From: Flavobacterium sp. GSB-24
Lineage (GTDB): Bacteria; Bacteroidota; Bacteroidia; Flavobacteriales; Flavobacteriaceae
Length of the DNA: 64,000 bases
Assembly: GCF_027924665.1 (NCBI RefSeq)
Contig: NZ_AP027043.1
Coordinates: forward strand, 3,286,001 to 3,350,000
Direction: 5' to 3'
How positions within the stretch are numbered: position 1 is the first letter of the stretch; each line of letters begins with the position of its first letter. A program made the position numbers and the translations under genes. The notes below the pieces were generated by a model. That model had not been told where the DNA came from. It was given only the letters and a program-made list of their open reading frames with translations, and did no database searches. Positions 26,229-36,045 of this stretch are shown here, one piece after another.

Positions 26229-26254
26229 CTTTATTAATTTTAAAGGACATACAA

Positions 26255-26998
26255 ATGGACAATTTAGATAATAAAATTGTAGTAATAACGGGCGGAAACA
26301 GCGGAATAGGTTATGCTACAGCCAAACAATTAAAAGAGCAGGGTGCGCAGGTTATTATTACAGAAAGAAGAAAGAAAGCGATAGAAAAAGCAGCTTCAGA
26401 ATTAAATGTTACTGCCATTACAGCAGATCAATCAAATATTTCGGATATCGAAAACCTGGCCGCTCAGGTAAAAGCTAATTTTGGTTTGGTAGATATTTTA
26501 TTTATCAATGCTGGAATTGCAGGTTTAGGAACAATCGAACAAACCACAGAAGAACTATTTGACAATATTGTGAATATCAATCTTAAAGGAGCTTATTTCA
26601 CGCTCAGCAAATTTATTCCGATTCTGAAAGACGGCGCTTCAGTAGTTTTTCTTTCTTCGAATACAGCGAGTATGCCTGGGCCGGGATCTTCCGTTTATTC
26701 AGCAAGTAAAACGGCTTTGAATTCAGTAATGAAATCGGCGGCATTAGAATTAGCGCCAAGAAAAATCAGAGTAAATTCAGTAAGCCCAGGACCAACCCAA
26801 ACCGAAGTCATGAACAAAGTAGGTCTAGACGAAGCCACCGTTGAAGGTATTATGGATGTCGTAATAGAAAAAGTCCCGCTCAAACAAATGGGAAGGGCAG
26901 AAGATGTCGCTAAAATGGTTTCTTTTTTGAGTAGTGATGCTGCGGTTTTTATTACTGGTGCTGATTTCATTATGGATGGTGGGATGAGTTTGGGATAA
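26255..26998 (+). CDS. Short-chain dehydrogenase/reductase
   Basis: A 247-residue classical SDR oxidoreductase. The ATG at 26255 is preferred to one 23 codons upstream because the cofactor motif TGGNSGIGYATA then starts at about residue 11 and the promoter box precedes it. The catalytic Ser is in VVFLSSNTAS and Tyr/Lys in YSASKTALNS, and NAG is at NAGIAG. The substrate is unknown. SDR genes next to HxlR regulators often detoxify reactive carbonyls. Here the partner regulator seems to be the hxlR gene on the far side of the Kai operon. Confidence 0.93.
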   Translation: MDNLDNKIVVITGGNSGIGYATAKQLKEQGAQVIITERRKKAIEKAASELNVTAITADQSNISDIENLAAQVKANFGLVDILFINAGIAGLGTIEQTTEELFDNIVNINLKGAYFTLSKFIPILKDGASVVFLSSNTASMPGPGSSVYSASKTALNSVMKSAALELAPRKIRVNSVSPGPTQTEVMNKVGLDEATVEGIMDVVIEKVPLKQMGRAEDVAKMVSFLSSDAAVFITGADFIMDGGMSLG

Positions 26999-27019
26999 TT
27001 TTTTAGTTTTTAATGAATG

Positions 27020-27050
27020 AAAAAAGAGCTTGCTGATGCAGGCTCTTTTA
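27020..27050 (+). terminator. Terminator after the SDR gene
   Basis: The stem AAAAGAGC (27022-27029) / GCTCTTTT (27042-27049), extended inside by TGC/GCA, ends in a T-rich stretch. Confidence 0.75.
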
Positions 27051-27258
27051 TAGAACCAATATTCTTTTTCTTGCTTGATTAGAAAGTAAAAAAACAAACC
27101 CCCAACCCCAATAATATACGCTTATAACATTTGAAACCCATATTTTCAGAAACGAAAATTTACGGTTGGGTATTGAAAAATGATTCTTCGGTGAGTAAAA
27201 AAAATAGTGAAGCGTTTAATTGGGCAATTTTGCAGAACAAATACTTTAATCCAATTTT

Positions 27259-28092
27259 ATGATTCCACCACTTACTATAATAGCTGCTACCAACTTTTCG
27301 GCTATAGCAAATAATGCGGTTAATTATGCTGCGGGACTTGCAAAAGCTACTGGGGCAAAATTAGTTCTATTTAATTCGTTTTCCTTGAGCGTGCACAGCG
27401 CTAATTCGCACATAACTGCAGACGCCATGCAGAAACAAATAGAGAAAGCTGCTTCGAGACTTGAAACTTTAGGGAAAGAAATTGCCGATCTGTTTAAAAT
27501 CGAGGTGAATTCGATCTGTAATTTCTCCTTTTTAGAAGACGAACTTCCATCTATAATTTCTCAAACTGAAGCCAGTTTAGTAGTAATGGGAATGGCAGAA
27601 CGTTCTTTTGAGCAGGAATTGCTAGGAAATACCACAACATCAATCATTAAGAATTTAAATATTCCAGTTTTAGCAGTTCCAGAAAAAGCTCGCTTTGAAA
27701 ATGTACAAAGAGTACTTTACGCGTGCGATGCTTTAGGTTTTTCGGCTATTAAAAAGTTCAGCTGGATGAAAAGAGTAATCGGAAATCTTGGGGCTGAAAT
27801 TGAATTTTTCAGTGTTGATGAGAAATTGGATGCCCTTAAAGAAGAACAGAATAGAATTTTATTAAACTCAACGCTCGAAAAAGAGTTTGAAGAAGTGAAA
27901 TATCTCTATAAAACAGTCCGCTCAAATGCTGTGATTAATGAGATAAAGAAAGAAATTAAAAGTTATGAAGCTGATATTTTAGTTATGGTACCCCAAAAAT
28001 ATGGTTTTTGGGATTCTCTGGTTCATAAAAGTAAAACCAGAATAATGGCAGCAGGATTAGACATCCCATTATTATCGTTTCCGAATTATTAG
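27259..28092 (+). CDS. Universal stress protein, two tandem Usp domains
   Basis: A 277-residue cytoplasmic protein made of two UspA-like domains (about 1-140 and 145-277). The first shows the ATP-binding-type ending GNTTTSIIKNLNIPVLAVPE. The second is more divergent and ends SKTRIMAAGLDIPLLSFPN. Such proteins bind nucleotides and protect against stress. It lies 34 nt upstream of the FabH-like gene on the same strand, so cotranscription is possible. Confidence 0.88.
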   Translation: MIPPLTIIAATNFSAIANNAVNYAAGLAKATGAKLVLFNSFSLSVHSANSHITADAMQKQIEKAASRLETLGKEIADLFKIEVNSICNFSFLEDELPSIISQTEASLVVMGMAERSFEQELLGNTTTSIIKNLNIPVLAVPEKARFENVQRVLYACDALGFSAIKKFSWMKRVIGNLGAEIEFFSVDEKLDALKEEQNRILLNSTLEKEFEEVKYLYKTVRSNAVINEIKKEIKSYEADILVMVPQKYGFWDSLVHKSKTRIMAAGLDIPLLSFPNY

Positions 28093-28126
28093 TGTTATTT
28101 TTGTACCCGTTAAAAATTCCAAACAA

Positions 28127-29173
28127 ATGAATGCAGTTATAACAGCTATAGGTGGTTTTGTACCATCATCAATCCTAACCAATAAAAAAATTTCAGAAAC
28201 CGTTGATACATCAGAAGAATGGATCGAAAAACGAACTGGAATAAAAGAACGTAGAATTGCAGATTGTAACACAGCAACCTCAGACCTTGCCAGTGCTGCA
28301 ATTGAGAACCTTTTAGAAAATTATAATGTAGACCGTCTAGAGGTTGAAGCTTTGCTTGTGGCAACAGCAACTCCCGACCATATTTTGGCACCAACTGCTA
28401 GTATTGTATGTGAAAAAAGCGGTCTTGCAAATGCTTTCGGATTTGACATGAATGCGGCTTGCAGCGGTTTTTTATATGCGCTGGAAATGGGAGCAAATAT
28501 GATCGAAAGCGGACGTTATTCTAAAATAATTGTCGTTGGAGCAGATAAAATGAGCTCGATCGTAGATTATGAAGACAGAAATACGTGTATTCTTTTTGGT
28601 GATGGAGCAGGAGCAGTTTTGTTAGAAAAAACAGAATCGGATAACGGATTAATGAAAACTATTTTGAAGACAGACGGAAGCGGAACATCTTCATTATTAG
28701 TGCCTTCAGGAGGATCTAGAAATCCAACTTCAATGCAGAGCCTTTTGCACAGAACCAATTATTTAAAACAAGAAGGTGCTTTTGTTTTTAAGAAAGCAGT
28801 TGCTTCTATGAGTCAGGTTTCGCAAGATGCTTTGGCTAAAAATGAATTACACGCAGAACAAATTGACTGGGTAATTCCGCATCAAGCTAATTTAAGAATC
28901 ATAAACGCAGTAAGCGAAAGCCTTAATATCGATTCTGAAAAAGTAAAAGTGAATATTCACCGTTACGGAAACACAACATCTGCAACAGTTCCGTTGTGTT
29001 TATGGGATTTTAAAGAAGACTTTAAACCAGGTCAGAATTTATTGATTACTACATTTGGCGCAGGATTTTCGTGGGGAGCAACTTGTTTAAAATGGGGTGT
29101 TATGCGCGAAAAGAAAGCCGTTAAAACTATTAAGACAGTAACTGTAAACGAGAATGTTTTAGTGGAGCATTAA
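28127..29173 (+). CDS. fabH: Beta-ketoacyl-ACP synthase III (FabH-like)
   Basis: A 348-residue condensing enzyme with the KAS III triad: Cys112 in NAACSGF, His252 in IPHQAN and Asn282 in RYGNTTSAT. It catalyses the first condensation of an acyl-CoA with malonyl-ACP. A C-terminal extension of about 20 residues follows the usual end (SWGATCLKWG). It is not in a plsX-fabH fatty-acid cluster but beside a universal stress protein and a LytS/LytTR pair, so it may be a second copy with special precursor use or timing, which is inference. Confidence 0.92.
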   Translation: MNAVITAIGGFVPSSILTNKKISETVDTSEEWIEKRTGIKERRIADCNTATSDLASAAIENLLENYNVDRLEVEALLVATATPDHILAPTASIVCEKSGLANAFGFDMNAACSGFLYALEMGANMIESGRYSKIIVVGADKMSSIVDYEDRNTCILFGDGAGAVLLEKTESDNGLMKTILKTDGSGTSSLLVPSGGSRNPTSMQSLLHRTNYLKQEGAFVFKKAVASMSQVSQDALAKNELHAEQIDWVIPHQANLRIINAVSESLNIDSEKVKVNIHRYGNTTSATVPLCLWDFKEDFKPGQNLLITTFGAGFSWGATCLKWGVMREKKAVKTIKTVTVNENVLVEH

Positions 29174-29210
29174 TGCAATAACAGCATTTCTGTTCGAAAA
29201 GTTATATTTA

Positions 29211-30305
29211 ATGGGAAGACAAAAACAAAATAAAAAATCAGGAAAGAATTTTTTCTATAAATACTACAGAATTATAGTAATTCCAGCTGTTTTTTTAGTG
29301 TATTTGTCTTCCTATTACTTTTTAAATCCTTATAGAAATTTTGAAGATCAAGGTTTGCTGGACTTAGATCAGACTTTCGATATTTTCATTATTCTATTGT
29401 ATTGTGCCATACTTACCGAGCTTACTCTTTTTGTCGGCAGAAAATTAAATTATTACATACGCTGGGACCAAAATCCAGTTTTTAGGGCTATAGCACAATT
29501 TATATGTCTAATAGCTGGAAATATTCTTTTAAATTATCTTTTTTTCTGTCTGTGGGATTATCTATATCCCCGTATAGATTTTGAAGAAAATGAATTGGTT
29601 ATCATTTGGCAGTCAAAAATTATGGCTGCTATTATTTCGCTGTTTATAAGCGCTATTCATACTGGAATATTTTTATTGAATAGATGGCGTCTAAATTCTG
29701 AAGAAACAGCCGAATTAAAAATCAAAGCTTCAGAACTGCAGGAAGCGGTTACGAGATCTGAACTCGAATCTTTAAAATTACAGTTAGATCCGCATTTTAT
29801 TTTCAATAATTTCAGTACGCTGACGGAGTTAATTTATGAAAATCAAGACGAAGCCGCCTCTTTTTTAGAAAATATTACAAGGGTTTATCGTTACATGATT
29901 TCTAACTTGAATAAAGATACCATAAGTGTAAAAGAAGAAATAGAGTTTTTAAACGCCTATTTTTATCTTTTGAAGAAAAGACTTGGAGAAAAAATCGATT
30001 TAAAAATACAGGTTGATCAATCTTGTATGGGACTTCATTTACCACCTTTGACTTTGCAATTACTGGTTGAAAATGCTGTAAAACATAATATGGCGACTTT
30101 AGCTTGTCCGCTTACAATTTTGGTATATTCCGATTTGAAAGATATTATAGTTCGAAATAACTTGCAGCGAACTGCTGGAAAAAGCCTGACTTCTACCAAA
30201 ATTGGAAATAAAAACATAGAATTTCGGTATAAAATATTATTTGACCGAATGCCAGATTTTTGCGAGTCTAACGGAAATTATTATGCACGTCTGCCATTAA
30301 TTTAG
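29211..30305 (+). CDS. LytS-type sensor histidine kinase
   Basis: A 364-residue membrane kinase. Four membrane helices (within about residues 15-165) are followed by a short coil and a His_kinase domain with His195 in LQLDPHFIFNNF. The ATPase has VENAVKHN, but its G1 segment is VRNN rather than DNG and the final GLxNxxxR box is altered (GNKNIEFRYK), so ATP binding may be weakened. The gene ends 10 nt before a LytTR response regulator, its obvious partner. The stimulus is unknown. Confidence 0.88.
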   Translation: MGRQKQNKKSGKNFFYKYYRIIVIPAVFLVYLSSYYFLNPYRNFEDQGLLDLDQTFDIFIILLYCAILTELTLFVGRKLNYYIRWDQNPVFRAIAQFICLIAGNILLNYLFFCLWDYLYPRIDFEENELVIIWQSKIMAAIISLFISAIHTGIFLLNRWRLNSEETAELKIKASELQEAVTRSELESLKLQLDPHFIFNNFSTLTELIYENQDEAASFLENITRVYRYMISNLNKDTISVKEEIEFLNAYFYLLKKRLGEKIDLKIQVDQSCMGLHLPPLTLQLLVENAVKHNMATLACPLTILVYSDLKDIIVRNNLQRTAGKSLTSTKIGNKNIEFRYKILFDRMPDFCESNGNYYARLPLI

Positions 30306-30315
30306 AGGAAGGAAT

Positions 30316-31071
30316 ATGAAGATTTTAATTGTAGAAGATGAAAGTATAAACGCCAACCGTTTAAAAAGACTGCTCGAGGAATTGGAACCCAATTGTGAAA
30401 TTCTAGGGATTATCGATACGGTTGTAGATACTGTGGCGTGGCTGCAGTCAAATCCTGCTCCAGATATAATTACTATGGATATTCGATTGGCAGACGGATT
30501 AAGCTTTTCTATTTTTGAAGAAATCAACATTACTTGTCCAGTTATTTTTACGACGGCTTATGATGAATATGCCATTCGAGCTTTTAAGGTAAACAGCATC
30601 GATTATTTGATGAAACCAATTGAGAAAAGCGAACTGGAATATGCTTTAAGCAAATTCAAATCTTTAGCCCAAAAAGAAATTGGCGTTCCTAATATTGCCG
30701 GAATCATAAAAGAGCTGATTCACAAACCAAAATACAGATTACGCTTTTTGGTTACTTATCGTGACGGCTATAAAAGCGTAGATGTTTCGGATATTGATTT
30801 TGTGTATTCTGAGTTTAAAACGAGTAATTTGTTTCTAAAATCGGGTGTAGTAATTGCTATTCCGCAGACCATGGAAGAATTGGAACATGAATTAGATCCG
30901 AATATCTTTTTTAGGGCCAACAGAAAGGTTTTTATTCGTGCCGAAAGCATTTATTCTATTGCCAATTATTTTAATTCCAAACTTAAAATTCAATTGAAAT
31001 TAGATCCAGAACGCGAAGTAATTATCAGCAGGGAAAAAACACCTTTTTTTAAGCAGTGGATGGATAGGTGA
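30316..31071 (+). CDS. LytTR-family response regulator
   Basis: A 251-residue DNA-binding regulator: receiver domain 1-120 (VEDESINANRL acidic pocket, phospho-acceptor Asp in TMDIRLADG, Lys in LMKPIEKSE) and a LytTR domain about 140-248 (YRLRFLVTYRDGYKSV, ending FFRANRKVFI). It forms a two-component system with the upstream LytS-type kinase. Targets are not evident. Confidence 0.93.
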   Translation: MKILIVEDESINANRLKRLLEELEPNCEILGIIDTVVDTVAWLQSNPAPDIITMDIRLADGLSFSIFEEINITCPVIFTTAYDEYAIRAFKVNSIDYLMKPIEKSELEYALSKFKSLAQKEIGVPNIAGIIKELIHKPKYRLRFLVTYRDGYKSVDVSDIDFVYSEFKTSNLFLKSGVVIAIPQTMEELEHELDPNIFFRANRKVFIRAESIYSIANYFNSKLKIQLKLDPEREVIISREKTPFFKQWMDR

Positions 31072-31077
31072 TTTTTT

Positions 31078-31160
31078 TAAGGTTCTGAGGGACTAAGGTT
31101 CTGAGGAACTAAGGTTTTGAGGTTCAAAGGGGCAGAGCGGCAAAGGTTCAAAGGTTTATG
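31078..31160. repeat. Imperfect tandem repeat, unit AAGGTTCTGAGGAACT
   Basis: Three 16-nt units near AAGGTTCTGAGGAACT are followed by AAAGGTTC variants. They fill the gap between convergent genes, and no coding potential is seen. Confidence 0.65.
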
Positions 31161-31171
31161 AATTTAACTCT

Positions 31172-31672
31172 TTAGTTTTGGATAGCTTTTTTTAGATAGA
31201 TTTGTTTGGAATTGATTTCATTTTCCTCGAAATCAAATTTTTCGTAGCCGTTCGATTCTAAAGTTTTTTTTAGAATACTATCAAATTCAAATAGTTTTAC
31301 CCAGATTAAATCGTTTTTTCTTTGTTTGGCAATGACTTCTGCACGATCGGTAAGCAATAGAATTTCTTCTGTGTTTGAATAAACAATGTATTCCACACAA
31401 ATTGGTTTTTCTGCTTCGATATTTTCATTAAAAATCCTTGAGGAATTTAATTGTATGAAAGACGATGGATTTTCATTTTCATAAACCATCAAAACTTCAA
31501 TATTAAAATCATTTTGAACTTTAAAAAGTTCTGAAATAGAAAGGTTTTTAGCAGCGAATCTTTCTCCTTCTTCATCTGATTGAAATAAAGCAGCATAAAA
31601 CTTTTGAGCCTGGCTTTCCATCCAAGAAGCCGTTTCCATTATGATAACTACAAATTGCGCTTTTTTAGACAT
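31172..31672 (-). CDS. Hypothetical protein, possibly GNAT-like
   Basis: A 166-residue cytoplasmic protein. A strand-turn reading NENPSSFIQLNSSRIF and the end LESNGYEKFDFEENEI with a final IYLKKAI resemble degenerate GNAT acetyltransferases, but no acetyl-CoA loop (Q/RxxGxG/A) is visible, so enzymatic activity is doubtful. It is 109 nt downstream of an AraC regulator on the same strand. Confidence 0.6.
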   Translation of the reverse strand: MSKKAQFVVIIMETASWMESQAQKFYAALFQSDEEGERFAAKNLSISELFKVQNDFNIEVLMVYENENPSSFIQLNSSRIFNENIEAEKPICVEYIVYSNTEEILLLTDRAEVIAKQRKNDLIWVKLFEFDSILKKTLESNGYEKFDFEENEINSKQIYLKKAIQN

Positions 31673-31781
31673 GATTTCTTTTATTTATATACTTGAATTG
31701 TTATTTAGCAAAACTGCTATAATTTGTTATATAAATAAAGGTTTAAAAGTCTGATATGTTGGTCAGAAAGTCAGTTCGAAT

Positions 31782-32639
31782 CTAATTGTTGATTCGGTAT
31801 TCTAAGGGAGAAATTCCCGTTTGGGTTTTAAAGAATTTTCCAAAAACAGATTGATTGGAAAAGTTTAAAGTATCACTTATTTGATTGATGGTTAATGATT
31901 TATTATGAAGTAAAACTTTAGCTTCGAGAATTACCATATTATCAATCCATTCGCGTGTCGTTTTACCACTGTTGTTTTTAATTACTTCAGAAAGATATTT
32001 TCGAGTCACATTTAAATGATCTGCGTAATATGTGGGAGATCGATGTTTTGTAAAATCTTTCGCTACAAGCTCTTTAAATTTTTCGAACAAAGGATTTTGG
32101 ATTTCTTTATTGGAAAAAGCTTTTTTTATAGTATCCAGTTCAAATATGAGAATGTACAAATAACTTCTCAAAATAGAAGCTTGATGAAAATGTTCGACGC
32201 TGACTGTTTCTTTAATTAAATTAAAAAGCTTTTCGAATTTTGATTTTGTTTTTTTCTCCAAAGGAAATACATGCATATCGCTGTTTTCGAAAAAATCAAA
32301 TTGAGAAAGAAAGAAGATATTACTCTGGCTTTCGAGAAAAAACTCAGGTTTAAAAAATATAATATCCATTAAAATTTCTTCGCTGTTTTTGGTAAAACTT
32401 CTAATAACATTTGGACCAATCGCAAGTATTGCAGGCGCTTCAATAACAATTTTATCCAGTCGCGTCTGCATTATAATGCTCCCTTTCTTAAGAAATTCAA
32501 TTGCGTAACTTTCTGCACGATAGGGAACATCTATATAAGGATGATCTTGAATCTGCACATAGAAATAGTCTTTTGGATTAATTTCGTGTGTAAACAAACT
32601 TTTATGATGTTCGAGTGAATAAGTGCTGATTTTGCTCAT
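31782..32639 (-). CDS. AraC-family transcriptional regulator
   Basis: A 285-residue regulator with an N-terminal cupin-like sensor (about 20-170) and a C-terminal double helix-turn-helix: ADHLNVTRKYLSEVIKNNSG, then ISDTLNFSNQSVFGKFFKTQTGISPLEYR. The ligand is unknown. A TATATTTG -7 box lies 36-43 nt upstream on the minus strand. Confidence 0.92.
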   Translation of the reverse strand: MSKISTYSLEHHKSLFTHEINPKDYFYVQIQDHPYIDVPYRAESYAIEFLKKGSIIMQTRLDKIVIEAPAILAIGPNVIRSFTKNSEEILMDIIFFKPEFFLESQSNIFFLSQFDFFENSDMHVFPLEKKTKSKFEKLFNLIKETVSVEHFHQASILRSYLYILIFELDTIKKAFSNKEIQNPLFEKFKELVAKDFTKHRSPTYYADHLNVTRKYLSEVIKNNSGKTTREWIDNMVILEAKVLLHNKSLTINQISDTLNFSNQSVFGKFFKTQTGISPLEYRINN

Positions 32640-32969
32640 TTCTATGAAGCTTTGCCGGGATTTTACTTTGCATTCAAATATAATTAATTGATTTGATTAG
32701 AATGGCACTAAAATCTCGTCAGAATTGACTACTAAAATGAAGGAATAAAGAAAATTATTATTTAATAAAATTTTAGTATAAAAGGTCGCTTTTTCTTATA
32801 TTTGATTAAGGAAGCTGGCAGATTTTAATCTATAACCGAAATCATTATAATTTTGAATTGTTTTGATTTTGAAGTACTGCCAAATATTTTAATAACTTAT
32901 AGCATAAACACACCTTAAATCGATAACCTATAAAGTTCTAAACGAAACGTCTAGACATTACAAGCAGCA
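32640..32969. other. Divergent promoter region between araC-type and PAS-kinase genes
   Basis: No gene in 330 bases. Minus-strand TATATTTG at 32682-32675 serves the AraC gene, and plus-strand TATATTTG at 32797-32804 probably serves the kinase, leaving a 5' leader of about 160 nt. Neither has a TTG exactly 19 nt upstream. Confidence 0.55.
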
Positions 32970-35900
32970 ATGGAGTTAATACATAATTTAGAGCTTTTTC
33001 AAACCGTTTTTAACTCTGTGCCAAATGGTATTGTAGTTCTAAAGTCTTTGTATAATGATGAAGGCCGAGTAAAAGATTTTTCAATTGTTTTACTCAATAC
33101 TTATATGTTTAACTGGATTGAAGATTCTGGCTATCAAGATAAAAATTACAGCGAAATTTTTCCTAACGTAAACAGAAGCGATATTTTTCAAAAGTTTATC
33201 GAAACAGCCGAAAACGGCCTGACTGCCAGTTTTGAGCAGTGGTACGAAAGTGATGAAACCATACACTGGTTTAAATTTACTGCCACAAAACAAGGAGAGT
33301 TACTTGTAGTTACCACAGAGGATATTACAGAAAAAAGACAGGCAGAAATAGCCTTAAATAATGCACTTACTGCTGCTGAGAAACAAAAACGTCTATACGA
33401 TTCTGTTATAAATAATACACCCGATTTAGTCTATGTTTTTGATCTCAACTATAAATTTACCTATGCCAATAAAGCTTTATTGACAATGTGGGGGAAATCT
33501 GCAGAAGATTCTATTGGTCTGGGTTTAAGAGAAAATGGTTATGAAGAATGGCATGCCTTGATGCACGAAAGGGAAATTGATTTTGTAGCCGCTGAAAAAA
33601 GATCAATCCGAGGAACAGTGTCTTTTCCTCATGCAGAACTAGGAAAGCGTATTTATGACTATATTTTTGCCCCAGTTTTTAACGAAAAAGGCGAAGTTGA
33701 AGCCATTGCAGGAACAACCAGAGATATAACCGAAATAAAACAGGCAGAAGAAAAACGTCAGCAAAGCGAAAATAGGTTTCGCCATATGATTGAGCAGTCG
33801 CCAATAGCAATGTTACTGTCTAGAGGAGAGGAAGTTATTATTGAAACAATTAATAAGCCGATGCTCAAATTCATGAACAAAACCAATCCAGATGAGGTAC
33901 TCGGAAAAAAAATGATTGATGCCTTACCAGAACTTTTAGGACAGCCAGCACTTCAAACTGTTATTAATGTTCAAAAAACAGGAGTACCTTTTCGTGGAGA
34001 AGAACAGCCTGTAGATTTAGTAATAGATGGTATTCTGGAACGTCGATATTTCAATTTTTCTTATGATTGTATTAAAGATTCAGATGGGAATTCGGCGGTT
34101 TTACATGTTGCATTGGACGTAACAGAGCAAGTACTTTCCAGAAGAAAACTAGAAGACAGCGAAAGCAGATTAAAATCTATGATCGATCAGACCCCATCTC
34201 CAACATTAGTATTAAAAGGAGACGATTTGGTTATTGAGCAGATTAATAAACACATGCTTGAACTAATTGGTCGCGGATACGAAATTATTGGAATGCCATT
34301 AATTGCCGTTCTTCCTGAGCTTGAGGGACAATACGTGTGGGAACAGGTTAAAAATGTGTATTTTAAAGGAATCCCTTTTGATCAAAGTGAAGTGCTTGTT
34401 GTGCATAACCGCACTGGTCAATTAGGAAAATACTATTATAATTTAGCATATCGTCCTTTGCTGGAAAATGGACAGATAACAGGAATGATCCAGGTAGCAA
34501 TAGATGTTACACAGCAAGTTACAGCCAGACAAAAAATGGAAGAAAGCGAAAGTCGTTTTCGAGCTTTGGTAAATGCAGCATCAAATGTAGTATATCAAAT
34601 AGATGCCGATTGGAAAATCATGCGAAGTCTTGATGGAGGAGGTTCTCTTTCAGATTCTGAAGAACCTGTATCAAAATGGTTAGAACATTTTATTCATCAA
34701 AATGATCGTGAAAAGGTAATGAACCTTATCGCTAAATCTATTGCGGAGAAAAGTATATTCGAACTTGAACATAGAACTATTGCTCCAGACGGTACTGTAG
34801 GCTGGACGTTTTCGAGAGTAGTTCCAATATTAGACGATCAAAATAATATAATTGAGTGGTTTGGTGCTGCGAGTGATATTACTTCGCAAAAAGAGCTGCA
34901 ACAGGTTATCAAAGAAAGTGAAGAGAAATTCAGGCAGCTTGCAGACCTTGTTCCTCAAATTATCTGGACTGGTAATCCAGATGGTTATATAGATTATTAC
35001 AACAGACGCTGGTATGAATATACTGGTTTTGAAGTAGATGAATATGGAGATCTAAGCTGGGTGCCAAAAATACATCCAGATGATGTGACATTTGTTCTCG
35101 AGAATTGGTATCAAAGTGTTCAATCGGGGAATTTTTATCAAACAGAATTCCGATTGAAAAATGGGAACACTGGAGAATATCGATGGTTTTTAAGTAAAGC
35201 TGTTCCAATTAAAGAAAAAACTGGAGTTATTAGTAAATGGTTTGGTACTTGTACCGATATTCATGAACAAAAGACAATCACAGAAAAATTAGAATTTTTG
35301 GTAGCAGACCGCACCAAGGAATTACAGCGTTCTAACGAAGATTTACAGCAGTTTGCCCATGTCGCTTCGCACGATTTAAAGGAACCAGTTAGAAAAATTA
35401 AGACATTTGTGGGCCGACTTGAAGATCATTTACAAGATCAGTTAGATGAGCCTGCGTCTAAATATATTGGCAGAATTAATGTAGCGGCAGAGCGTATGTT
35501 TAATATGATCGATGGTGTATTAGCATATTCTAAAATCAATGCAGATTCACAGAAAACGGCATTAGTAGATTTAAATGAAGTTATAAAAAATATCGAAACA
35601 GATTTAGAAGTTTCACTGCAGAGAACAGGCGGAAAAATCTATCATGACAATCTTCCAGTTTTAGAAGGAGCATCGGTTTTACTTTATCAGCTTTTTTACA
35701 ATCTCATCAATAATTCTATTAAATTTGCAAAAGAAGGTACGCCCCCAGAAATAAAAATTTCTTCAGAAAAAATTATTAAATTAGATAAAAATTGGGTTGT
35801 AATTACACTAGAAGACAACGGAATAGGGTTTGATGAGAGTCAAGCCGAAAGAATATTTGAGACATTTACCCGTTTAAATTCTAAAGACAGCTACGAAGGT

Positions 35901-36035
35901 ACAGGTTTAGGATTGTCACTTTGTAAAAAAATTGCAGAACGCCATGGCGGCACAATTAGTGCTGATGGTACTGTAGGTAAAGGAGCTGTATTTGTTATTA
36001 CATTGCCATTTGAGCAAAATGAGAATGATATTTAA
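32970..36035 (+). CDS. Multi-PAS sensor histidine kinase (six PAS domains)
   Basis: A 1021-residue soluble kinase. About six PAS/PAC units occupy residues 1-790 (repeated ends such as ITEKRQAE, ITEIKQAE, VTEQVLSRRK, VTQQVTARQK, ITSQKELQ and IHEQKTIT). They are followed by a coil, HisKA with His801 in HVASHDLKEPVRK, and a GHKL ATPase (NNSIKFA, DNGIGFDES, GTGLGLSLCKK). No membrane helix, so it senses intracellular signals. A receiver gene begins 11 nt after the stop. Confidence 0.93.
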   Translation: MELIHNLELFQTVFNSVPNGIVVLKSLYNDEGRVKDFSIVLLNTYMFNWIEDSGYQDKNYSEIFPNVNRSDIFQKFIETAENGLTASFEQWYESDETIHWFKFTATKQGELLVVTTEDITEKRQAEIALNNALTAAEKQKRLYDSVINNTPDLVYVFDLNYKFTYANKALLTMWGKSAEDSIGLGLRENGYEEWHALMHEREIDFVAAEKRSIRGTVSFPHAELGKRIYDYIFAPVFNEKGEVEAIAGTTRDITEIKQAEEKRQQSENRFRHMIEQSPIAMLLSRGEEVIIETINKPMLKFMNKTNPDEVLGKKMIDALPELLGQPALQTVINVQKTGVPFRGEEQPVDLVIDGILERRYFNFSYDCIKDSDGNSAVLHVALDVTEQVLSRRKLEDSESRLKSMIDQTPSPTLVLKGDDLVIEQINKHMLELIGRGYEIIGMPLIAVLPELEGQYVWEQVKNVYFKGIPFDQSEVLVVHNRTGQLGKYYYNLAYRPLLENGQITGMIQVAIDVTQQVTARQKMEESESRFRALVNAASNVVYQIDADWKIMRSLDGGGSLSDSEEPVSKWLEHFIHQNDREKVMNLIAKSIAEKSIFELEHRTIAPDGTVGWTFSRVVPILDDQNNIIEWFGAASDITSQKELQQVIKESEEKFRQLADLVPQIIWTGNPDGYIDYYNRRWYEYTGFEVDEYGDLSWVPKIHPDDVTFVLENWYQSVQSGNFYQTEFRLKNGNTGEYRWFLSKAVPIKEKTGVISKWFGTCTDIHEQKTITEKLEFLVADRTKELQRSNEDLQQFAHVASHDLKEPVRKIKTFVGRLEDHLQDQLDEPASKYIGRINVAAERMFNMIDGVLAYSKINADSQKTALVDLNEVIKNIETDLEVSLQRTGGKIYHDNLPVLEGASVLLYQLFYNLINNSIKFAKEGTPPEIKISSEKIIKLDKNWVVITLEDNGIGFDESQAERIFETFTRLNSKDSYEGTGLGLSLCKKIAERHGGTISADGTVGKGAVFVITLPFEQNENDI

Positions 36036-36045
36036 TATTAAAGAA

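Larger units (their letters stand above)
25928..26254. other. Divergent intergenic region between kaiC and the SDR gene
   Basis: These 327 bases contain the kaiC promoter on the left and the SDR control region on the right (26175-26228). Between them is AT-rich sequence without a gene. Confidence 0.6.

Noticed and set aside
26186..26254. Earlier start of the SDR gene
   Set aside because: It would begin upstream of the predicted -7 box at 26221 and inside the operator region.
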